Assembly: GCF_017811755.1 (NCBI RefSeq)
Contig: NZ_JADDJF010000010.1
Span: 1 to 64,000, forward strand
Source of the DNA: Pararhodobacter sp. SW119
GTDB taxonomy: Bacteria; Pseudomonadota; Alphaproteobacteria; Rhodobacterales; Rhodobacteraceae
DNA: 64,000 bases
Direction: 5' to 3'
Positions 57,241 through 64,000 of this stretch are shown in pieces. The translations under genes and the position numbers were made by a program. The notes below the pieces were generated by a model, which did no database searches, was not told the origin of the DNA, and saw only the letters and a list, made by a program, of their open reading frames with translations. Positions within the stretch are counted from its first letter, which is position 1; every line of letters begins with the position of its first letter.

Positions 57241-57804
57241 TCAGGCCCGCCCGGCGGTGGCCGAAAGCGTGCGCGAGTCGACCCCGATCGAACGCAGGGC
57301 GGCGTGCCATTGCGCTTCGCCGGGGGCATCGGTGAAGATCAGCGCCTCTTGCGCGTCGCAGGTCAGCCAGGCGTTTTCCGCGATCTCGCCTTCCAGCTGA
57401 CCCTCGCCCCAACCGGCATACCCCAGCGCCAGCATCCAGGCCGAAGGCCCCTTACCCTGCCCGATCGCCGTCAACACCTCGGTCGAGGCGGAGAGTGCAA
57501 GCCCCGCGGGCAACGGCTGCGAGGCCCCGGGCTCAGTCAGGTCGTTGCGGTGAAGCACGAAACCGCGCGCCGGCTCGACCGGGCCGCCCAGCAGAACCGG
57601 GCGATCCTCGTCCAGCCCGGCATCGTCGATCGACAACTGATCCAGCACTTCGCGCACCCGCAGATTCGGCACCGGGCGGTTGACGACCAGCCCGAAGGCC
57701 CCCTCGGCCGAATGCGCGCACAGATAGATAACGCTGCGCTCAAACCGCGGATCCGCCATCGCGGGCGTCGAGATCAACATCTTGCCGGTGAGATCGAATG
57801 CCAT
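57241..57804 (-). CDS. YqgE/AlgH family protein (DUF179)
   Basis: A 187-residue cytosolic UPF0301 protein. Typical segments are DLTGKMLISTPAMADPRFER at the start, AHSAEGAFGLVVNRP, VLLGGPVEPARGFVLHR and LALGYAGWGEGQLEGEIAEN. The molecular role is unknown; in Pseudomonas alginate regulation was proposed for AlgH, but this is not firm. The ATG at 57804 gives the family start; the longer upstream frame overlaps the divergent gene's leader. Confidence 0.92.
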   Translation of the reverse strand: MAFDLTGKMLISTPAMADPRFERSVIYLCAHSAEGAFGLVVNRPVPNLRVREVLDQLSIDDAGLDEDRPVLLGGPVEPARGFVLHRNDLTEPGASQPLPAGLALSASTEVLTAIGQGKGPSAWMLALGYAGWGEGQLEGEIAENAWLTCDAQEALIFTDAPGEAQWHAALRSIGVDSRTLSATAGRA

Positions 57805-57925
57805 GGATCGAGTGTGCAGCGGCAGCAGCCGAAAGCCAAGGGGGGACGCGGCCGGAACGCGACACCCGGCGCGCTTCCCCGAGATGTGACTTCCCCCCGC
57901 GCGCAAGCCTGCTAAGCAGACGGTC

Positions 57926-58771
57926 ATGCACAGGATATCCCGCCCTTCCCCCCTTGCCCTGATCGCGCTCCTGGCGTTTTGCATCGTGCAGTTCGGCGCG
58001 CCGCGCGCGGCGGCGCAGGTCCTGGGCGGGCTGCCGCCCCAGATTCTGCACGCAGAACTTCGGCCGGGTTGGCAGACCGCGGAGGGCGTGCATGTCGCCG
58101 CCTTGCATCTGCAACTGGCCGAAGGCTGGAAGACCTATTGGCGGATTCCGGGCGAAGCCGGCATCGCGCCGCAGTTCGACTGGTCCCGCTCGCAGAATGC
58201 GGCGTCGGTGCGCGCGCGCTGGCCGCGGCCGGTGGTGTTCGATCAGAACGGCTATCGCAGCATCGGCTACGCCAACGAACTGGTCCTGCCGCTTGAGGTC
58301 ACGCCGCGGCGCGCGGGCCGGCCGGTCGCACTGCGCGGTGAATTCACGATCGGCATTTGCAGCGATATCTGCATTCCGGTGGACCTGTCGCTGGCGCAGG
58401 TCCTGCGCGGCGGCACCGCCCCCGACCCGCTGATCGCCGCCGCCCTGACGCGCGGGACCGAACCCGCGGCAGGCGCCGGACTTGGGCGTGTCGTCTGCAG
58501 CGTGCGTCCGGGCGACGGCATGGTCGAGCTGGAGCTTCGCGCGCAATTCCCCCGGCAAGGGGGGGACGAGACGCTGGTGATCGAGTTGCCGGGCACCGAT
58601 TACTGGATGACCCAGGCCACAAGCCGGCGCGAAGGCGGTGAACTGGTGGCGCGCGCGAACGTCCGCGGATCGAACGGGGGGGCAGTCGGAATAGAAAGAA
58701 GCGTCGTGGCCTTCACCATCCTGACGGAAACCCGGATGCTGGCGCATCAGGGCTGCAACGCCGCCGATTGA
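57926..58771 (+). CDS. Secreted DsbD-alpha-domain-like protein
   Basis: A 281-residue exported protein. The signal peptide (SPLALIALLAFCIVQFGAPR region) ends near AAAQ at about residue 30. The rest is a DsbD N-terminal (alpha)/DsbC-corrector-like domain: GWKTYWRIPGEAGIAPQFDW, and a cysteine pair in GICSDICIPVDLSL near residue 150. No membrane or thioredoxin domain of full DsbD is attached, so it is a stand-alone alpha-type domain, probably part of periplasmic thiol exchange or cytochrome c maturation. It is divergent from yqgE. Confidence 0.8.
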   Translation: MHRISRPSPLALIALLAFCIVQFGAPRAAAQVLGGLPPQILHAELRPGWQTAEGVHVAALHLQLAEGWKTYWRIPGEAGIAPQFDWSRSQNAASVRARWPRPVVFDQNGYRSIGYANELVLPLEVTPRRAGRPVALRGEFTIGICSDICIPVDLSLAQVLRGGTAPDPLIAAALTRGTEPAAGAGLGRVVCSVRPGDGMVELELRAQFPRQGGDETLVIELPGTDYWMTQATSRREGGELVARANVRGSNGGAVGIERSVVAFTILTETRMLAHQGCNAAD

Positions 58772-58903
58772 AGCCAGCGCCCCGAGTCTGCGGCCCGGCG
58801 CTTCAGCAGTATTCGCCACCGAACGCTGAGGTGCCACACGCGTAGGCCGCAAAGGTCGAAGCGGGCCGCCATGTTTCGGAAAAGACCATGCCCGGCGGAG
58901 GGG

Positions 58904-58975
58904 TTTCGATAAGGTTAAGAAAAATTCCCTTATCGCTTAGAATCAACACCTTGGAAGTTTGTCCAAGCTTGGACA
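58904..58975 (+). repeat. Intergenic palindrome element, copy G
   Basis: TTTC (58904-58907), 7 bp, TTAA (58915-58918), 31 bp with TCA at spacer positions 25-27, CTTGG (58950-58954), 6 bp, GTCCAAGCTTGGAC (58961-58974), extended to a 16-bp perfect palindrome at 58960-58975. A TAGAAT box 17 bp after TTAAGA fits a promoter. It is in the 277-bp convergent gap between the DsbD-alpha-like gene and the RND transporter and reads into the 3' end of the latter. Confidence 0.88.
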
Positions 58976-59048
58976 CTGCCCTGAGGCACCCTCCCGTCGT
59001 TCCCTCGACCGGAAAATTCCTGCCAAGCCTGTACCGGTGGTGCCCCGC

Positions 59049-62000
59049 TCATCCTGCCCGACGCTGCAGTCGAAAGAACATCGCGGCACTGCCCACCCCC
59101 AAAAGCAGGAGCCCGACCGTCGCAGCCCCGGCGAACGCGACAAGTTCGGCCAGGGGACCCGTCCAGCCGGGCAACAGCACCACAGTCAGCACCCCCGGCG
59201 CGCCGGTCACCAGATGCCAGCCCAGCGTCCCCGCGAAGGTCGCGGCGACCAGCGCCAGCGCCGCGCGCGGCACCCAGCGAAGCCCCGGCCCCACCGATGT
59301 CCCAGCCATGCCAAGCGCCCGGCGGAACGACCGGCCGGCGCGCGACAGATCGTGCCCGACCGCGAGCAGCGCCGGCACGATCAGAAGCACCAGCAACATG
59401 CCGAAGCCCAGACCGTAGACCAGCGTGACCACCGTCGGCTTCAGGAACTGCGCCTGGCTCGCCCGTTCGAACAACAGCGGCGCCAGACCCAGGATCGTGG
59501 TCAGCGTCGTCAGCAGCACCGGCCGCAACCGGTCGCAGGCCGCGTCGACAATCGACGGGATCAGGCCGCGCTCCCGCGCATACTGGTCCACCGTGGTCAC
59601 CAGAACGATCGAGTCGTTGATGATGATCCCGGCCATGCCCAGCATCCCCACGACCGAAAACATCGACATCGCCATGCCCCAGCTCAGGTGCCCGTAAAGG
59701 ACACCGATCAGCCCGAACGGTATGACCGCCATGACCACGAGCGGCCTCATCCAGCTAGAGAACACCCAAGCCAGCGTCAAGTAGATCACCAGCAGGCAGG
59801 CAATCAGCCCGACAAGCGCGTCGCTCAGAAAGTCCCGCTCCTGCTCGGCCAAGCCCGAAAGCCGCGTGGCGATACCGAAATCCTCTTCCAGCCGCGGCAG
59901 GATAGTGCGGCGCAGATCCTCGGTGATGGCGCGGGCGCGTGCCGCGTCGTCCTCGGATATGGCGCCCGAGACGGTGACCACCGGAACGCCGTTCTCGCGC
60001 TGGATCGACGAGAACCCCCGCCGGGTCTCCATGCGGACGATATCGCCCAGCGGAACATACTGACCGCTCGCGCTGCGCAGCAGCGCGGCTTCCAGAAAAT
60101 CGGCGCCCCGCTCGGGTTCGGGCAATTCGACACGGATCGCCCCCGACCGCATCCCTGCCGGGAAGGTCGCGGCCTCGATCCCGCTCAACCGGTGGCGCAA
60201 TTCACGGGCCAACCCGTCGGTGGTGAACCCCAACGCACGGCCTTGCGGCGTCAGTTCCAGCACCGTCTCTTCCTTGTCATAGGGCAGGCTGTCCTCCAGC
60301 CCCGAGATCTCGGGGAAGGGGGCAAGGCGGGTCTTCAGCGTCTCGGCGGCGGATTTCAGCGTCACGGCATCCGCACCAAAGAGCTGCACCGAAAGCGAGT
60401 CGCCCCCCGGCCCCATGCCGAAGCTGCGGAAGCTGATCTCGTCCAGAAGCGGGTGACGCTTCACCTCGTCCTGCAGGGCGGTCGTGAATTCGAAGGCGGA
60501 CCAGTGGCGCGAATCGGCGTCGATCAGCTCGATCGTCACCGACCCGACAAGCTCGCTCCGGCGATTGGCCGCGCCCGCAAGCTGCCGGCCGGCGTTGCCG
60601 CCCAACTCAGCGATGACATGGGTCACCGGCCAAGTGCCGTGCTCGGCCTGAAGGTGGGTCGAGACGGCATCGGCGGCGCGCTGAATCTCCCGCAACTGGG
60701 TCAGGGTGTCGGCGCGCGTTGCGTCCTGCGCCATGACGAAGTTGCCGCTGAGCGTGCCCTGTTCGGGCGGAACGAAGAAGCGCCAGACCACGTCGCCGCG
60801 GATGACATTCGCCGCTTGGACCGCGAGTAAAAGCACCAGCCCGGCAAGAACGGCATACCGGCCCGCAACAACCATGCGCATGAGCGGCCGGAACGCACGC
60901 TCGCGCACCCACCCGAACCCCCGGTTCACCTGCCGCGAGGGCCAGTCGTACCAATGCTCCCGCGCGGCGCCGATCAGGGCGTGGTGCATATGGTGCGGCA
61001 GGATCAGGAAGCACTCGATCAGCGACGCCGCCAGCACCGCGATCACCGTCAACGGGATGTCTGCGATCATGTTCCCGAAACGGCCGCCAATGACCATGAG
61101 GCCGGCAAACGCGGTGATCGTGGTGATCGTCGCCGCGAAGACCGGCAGGGCCATGCGCGTTGCGGCATTCTCGGCCGCCGCGGCGGGCGGCTCGCCCAGG
61201 TCGCGGTGGCGATAGTCTGCGTGTTCGCCGACCACGATGGCATCGTCGACTACGATTCCGAGGGTGATGATCAACGCGAAAAGCGAGATCATGTTGAAGC
61301 TCATGCCAAGGGCATACATCGCGGCGATGGCAGCCAGCATGGCGACCGGAATGCCCGCGGCGACCCAGAAGGCGGTGCGCGCATTCAGGAAAAGGAAAAG
61401 CAGCAGCACCACCAGCCCCAGGCCGATCGCGCCGTTGACGAGCAGAAGTTGCAACCGTCCCTTGATCAGATCGGCGCGTGCCTGAACGAGTTCGATCCGT
61501 ACCCCTTCGGGAAGGGTTGTGACAAGATCGGCGGCAAGGCGCTGAACCTCGGCCTGGATGCCGATCGCATCGCCCGACTGCGAACGATCCACGCGCAGCG
61601 AGATGGCCGGGTCGTCGCCCACCCAATAGGCGCGGTCACGGTCGATGCTGCCCGCTTGCACACTCGCAACGTCCCCTACACGCAGCGTGGTGCCATCCGG
61701 CCGGGTGTGCAACACGATCGCCCCGACCGCCTCGGCGCTCCGCCGCTCGACCCCGGTGCGCACGCGGGCGGAGCCGTCGGCGAGATCCCCGGCGGGGTCG
61801 GCTGCAACCGATGCCGCGATGGCCTGAGCGATCTGCTGAAGTGAAAGGTCGTGTTCCACCAGCTTCAGGAGCGGCACTTCAACAGCGATTTCGGGCGCGG
61901 CAACGCCCTGAATCGTCGTGCGCGTGATTCCGGCGTCGAAAAGCCGCGCAGCAACTTCATCCGCGAAGCGCGCGAGTTGATCGACACCGACAGGACCAGT

Positions 62001-62456
62001 GATCACGACATTGGTCACCCGGTCGGCCCAGGTCGAGCGCAGGATCCGGGGGTCCTCGGCATCCTCGGGCAGGGTGCGGATCAGGTCCAGCGCGTCCTGC
62101 ACGTCCGACACCGCGCGGGTCATGTCCCAGCCAGAGTCGAATTCCAGCGTGATGCGCGCGCTGCCCTCCGAAGCCCGGGCAGAGCTCCCCAACACACCCT
62201 CGAGCGCCAGAAGTGCCGGCTCCATGACCTGGACGATCCCGGCATCTACATCCTCTGCCCCCGCCCCGGGCCAGGCGACCGAAACCGAGATGCTGTCGAC
62301 GACGATGTCAGGAAAGAACTGCGCGTGCATCCGCGGCAAAGCCAGAAGGCCGGCTGCCAGCATCAGCACCAACAGAAGGTTGGCGGCCGTCCGATGACGT
62401 GTGAAGTATCTAAAGATCCCGACCGCCGAGACCTTCAGAAGCGCCTGCCGCCCCAT
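59049..62456 (-). CDS. RND family efflux transporter permease (HAE1-like)
   Basis: A 1135-residue inner-membrane RND pump. The opening RTAANLLLVLMLAAGLLALP is the first helix, the TM4 proton-relay region is LGIVVDDAIVVGEHADYRHR with two Asp, and large periplasmic loops follow helices 1 and 7. Length is about 100 residues more than AcrB, with an extended C-terminus. It is of the 'AcrB/HAE1-like' group of alphaproteobacteria, possibly for hydrophobic drugs or lipids. It follows the adaptor gene after 3 nt. Confidence 0.92.
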   Translation of the reverse strand: MGRQALLKVSAVGIFRYFTRHRTAANLLLVLMLAAGLLALPRMHAQFFPDIVVDSISVSVAWPGAGAEDVDAGIVQVMEPALLALEGVLGSSARASEGSARITLEFDSGWDMTRAVSDVQDALDLIRTLPEDAEDPRILRSTWADRVTNVVITGPVGVDQLARFADEVAARLFDAGITRTTIQGVAAPEIAVEVPLLKLVEHDLSLQQIAQAIAASVAADPAGDLADGSARVRTGVERRSAEAVGAIVLHTRPDGTTLRVGDVASVQAGSIDRDRAYWVGDDPAISLRVDRSQSGDAIGIQAEVQRLAADLVTTLPEGVRIELVQARADLIKGRLQLLLVNGAIGLGLVVLLLFLFLNARTAFWVAAGIPVAMLAAIAAMYALGMSFNMISLFALIITLGIVVDDAIVVGEHADYRHRDLGEPPAAAAENAATRMALPVFAATITTITAFAGLMVIGGRFGNMIADIPLTVIAVLAASLIECFLILPHHMHHALIGAAREHWYDWPSRQVNRGFGWVRERAFRPLMRMVVAGRYAVLAGLVLLLAVQAANVIRGDVVWRFFVPPEQGTLSGNFVMAQDATRADTLTQLREIQRAADAVSTHLQAEHGTWPVTHVIAELGGNAGRQLAGAANRRSELVGSVTIELIDADSRHWSAFEFTTALQDEVKRHPLLDEISFRSFGMGPGGDSLSVQLFGADAVTLKSAAETLKTRLAPFPEISGLEDSLPYDKEETVLELTPQGRALGFTTDGLARELRHRLSGIEAATFPAGMRSGAIRVELPEPERGADFLEAALLRSASGQYVPLGDIVRMETRRGFSSIQRENGVPVVTVSGAISEDDAARARAITEDLRRTILPRLEEDFGIATRLSGLAEQERDFLSDALVGLIACLLVIYLTLAWVFSSWMRPLVVMAVIPFGLIGVLYGHLSWGMAMSMFSVVGMLGMAGIIINDSIVLVTTVDQYARERGLIPSIVDAACDRLRPVLLTTLTTILGLAPLLFERASQAQFLKPTVVTLVYGLGFGMLLVLLIVPALLAVGHDLSRAGRSFRRALGMAGTSVGPGLRWVPRAALALVAATFAGTLGWHLVTGAPGVLTVVLLPGWTGPLAELVAFAGAATVGLLLLGVGSAAMFFRLQRRAG

Positions 62457-62459
62457 CGC

Positions 62460-63920
62460 TCAGCCCCCCTGATGGCCCTGTTCAAGCCGCTCGATCAGCT
62501 GCGCCGGGACGGATTCGGCTTCAAGCTGGTTCAGAATACGGCTGCGCACCGGATCGGGCAGGGTTGCGTTCTCGGTCACGCGCGCCACGAGCGCGGCACG
62601 GCGCGCGGTATTCAGCGCGACCATCGGCGCGGGGGCACGGGCCTCGCCGGTTTCATCCCGTTCTGGTCGGATGCGAATGCCCGCACCAAGAAGCGGTGTG
62701 CGGGCGGTAACGACCTCTTGTCCGTTCAACCCGTGGGCACGGATCAGGACCATGTCGTCCTGCCGGCGCAGCAGATCGACCTGCCCCGTTTCCAGCCGGT
62801 CGCCGGCCCCCAGAACCAGGACGCCGCCATTTGCGTCCACCGCGGTGGCAGGCACAAGCGCCACGCCCTGCAGCGGCGGTTCGGCCACGCGCACCGTGAC
62901 AAAGTCGCCGGGACGGAATCCGCGCGGCGCCTGAAGCTCGGCATAGAGCAGTCGCCCGGTTTGGCCTTCGCCCACCGCGGGGCTTGCGCGGACCAGTCGG
63001 ATCGGTGATGTGATCGTTTGTCCGCCCAGATCGATCGTCGCTTGGCCCGCGGAATCGATCAGGTTCCCATCGTCATCAAGCAGCCGCAGATACTGTGCGG
63101 TCGAAAGCCTGAAGGCCACTTCCAGCGCGTCAGGGTCGATCAGTTGAGCGAGCCGTTCATTGGATCCGACCAGACCGCCAGCGACCACCGTGACATCCGA
63201 AAGCACGCCGGTGAAGCCGGCAGTGATCGCGGTCTCGGCGAGCCTGCGCTCTGCCTCGGCGAGGTTGATGCGCTGGCGTTCCAGCGTGGTTTCGGCGGCT
63301 TCCAGACGTGCTTCGGCCTGGGCCTCGGCCTGGAATCGGGCGATTACTGCCGCACGGGAGGCCGCGAAGGCCAGTTCGGCCTCCTCGATCGCCGCTTCCG
63401 TGCCGACGCCGCGTTCCGACAATGTGCGCCGACGCTCGAACGCGCGACGCCGCAGATCAGCCTGCGCCTGAGCTTCGGCAACGTCGGCGCGGGCCAGATC
63501 CAGGCTGCGGGCGGCATCGCGCAAGTCGGCCTCGGCGCGGCGCAGATCCGCGCCGGCCAGATCGCGCACGGATTCGGCATCTGCCGGATCGAGGCGGATC
63601 AGGACCTGTCCGGCGGTCACCGCGGCACCATCCTCGACCCCCTGAGCGATCTCGATTACGCGGCCAGCGAAGGGCGCACGCATCTCCAGCGTGCGCCGCG
63701 CGCGCACTTCGCCATAGGCCACAAGGTCTGGCGCAATCTCGCCGGGCTGGATCGTGACGACGCGGGCGGTAAAGATGCGTTCGCGGGCCGTGCGTTCCGG
63801 TGCATCCTGCGCGGCGCGATCCGAGAATGCGCCCTGCACGATCAAGCCCGCCAATCCCAGAAGGCCAAGCGTCATCGCCGCAAGAAACACGGCGATCAGA
63901 CTGCGGGAGAGGAAACGCAT
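62460..63920 (-). CDS. RND efflux periplasmic adaptor (membrane fusion protein)
   Basis: A 486-residue HlyD-type adaptor. An N-terminal helix (RSLIAVFLAAMTLGLLGLAG) anchors or exports it. A lipoyl half (GRVIEIAQGVEDGAAVTAGQ), a long alpha-hairpin (Ala/Glu/Arg-rich, about residues 115-215), a second lipoyl half (AETAITAGFTGVLSDVTVVA) and beta-barrel/membrane-proximal domains follow. It is the first gene of the two-gene efflux operon. Only 80 bp of upstream DNA are in the window and no regulator is visible. Confidence 0.92.
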   Translation of the reverse strand: MRFLSRSLIAVFLAAMTLGLLGLAGLIVQGAFSDRAAQDAPERTARERIFTARVVTIQPGEIAPDLVAYGEVRARRTLEMRAPFAGRVIEIAQGVEDGAAVTAGQVLIRLDPADAESVRDLAGADLRRAEADLRDAARSLDLARADVAEAQAQADLRRRAFERRRTLSERGVGTEAAIEEAELAFAASRAAVIARFQAEAQAEARLEAAETTLERQRINLAEAERRLAETAITAGFTGVLSDVTVVAGGLVGSNERLAQLIDPDALEVAFRLSTAQYLRLLDDDGNLIDSAGQATIDLGGQTITSPIRLVRASPAVGEGQTGRLLYAELQAPRGFRPGDFVTVRVAEPPLQGVALVPATAVDANGGVLVLGAGDRLETGQVDLLRRQDDMVLIRAHGLNGQEVVTARTPLLGAGIRIRPERDETGEARAPAPMVALNTARRAALVARVTENATLPDPVRSRILNQLEAESVPAQLIERLEQGHQGG

Positions 63921-64000
63921 CGGCGCGGGCCTTTGGCTATGATCGAAACGAATACGTCGGGAACGCGACGGCGGTTCATGCTTGCACGCGCCGATAGGTC

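Noticed and set aside
58959-60830. A 623-residue plus-strand frame opposite the RND pump
   Set aside because: Low-complexity Arg/Gln/His sequence in the antisense of a strong gene. It also begins inside element G.

Overview
The window is a GC-rich, gene-dense chromosomal segment of an alphaproteobacterium, most probably of the family Rhodobacteraceae (roseobacter/Paracoccus/Rhodobacter relatives). The evidence is an RpoH-II type sigma factor, a phosphatidylcholine synthase, a three-gene fbc/pet bc1 operon with a twin-arginine Rieske protein, the gene order priA-fsa-DUF484-xerC, and a division cluster that runs ftsW-murG-murC-murB-ddl-ftsQ-ftsA-ftsZ-lpxC-bamD-recN. No rRNA, tRNA, IS element, phage gene or CRISPR array was recognised.

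Layout from left to right. 1-4.4 kb: GNAT acetyltransferase, aspS and an ExeA-like ATPase on the minus strand, then a rhomboid protease. 4.5-11.3 kb: a seven-gene plus-strand operon with a polar amino acid type ABC importer (ATPase, binding protein, two permeases), two glutamine-synthetase-like ligases and a class I amidotransferase, which looks like uptake and gamma-glutamylation of an amine. 11.5-16.1 kb: rpoH2, queG, two glutathione transferases, mtgA and a small membrane protein. 16.3-19.1 kb: the cytochrome bc1 operon, closed by a strong terminator. 19.4-24.2 kb: a 4-hydroxybenzoate/protocatechuate operon (pobA-pcaC-pcaH-pcaG-BKACE) with a divergent AraC-type pobR. 24.2-34.7 kb: a quinone-oxidoreductase-like gene, carA, a large membrane glycosyltransferase behind a consensus CtrA box, a GntR regulator, a HAD phosphatase, a UbiH-like monooxygenase, a lipoprotein, recN and bamD. 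34.8-46.8 kb: lpxC and the distal half of the division/cell-wall cluster. 47-53.2 kb: priA, fsa, DUF484, xerC, pcs and an EamA transporter. 53.5-64 kb: ileS, a MarR regulator, yqgE, a secreted DsbD-alpha-like protein and a two-gene RND efflux system.

The most unusual signal is in the non-coding DNA. Seven intergenic sites (1-57, 11374-11447, 19286-19358, 36008-36077, 42801-42872, 53416-53488, 58904-58975) share one rigid architecture: two TTAA/TTTC-type tetramers 7 bp apart, a 31-bp spacer with TCA at a fixed place, CTTGG, 6 bp, and a perfect 14-18 bp palindrome. The total is 71 bp in four copies and within 3 bp of that in two more; the seventh is cut by the window edge. The palindrome sequence changes between copies while its symmetry and position are kept. 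Six of seven point rightward, into the 3' end of a minus-strand gene. The left part resembles a CtrA-type site overlapping a promoter. This family, at about one copy per 9 kb, is the best candidate here for an undescribed system.
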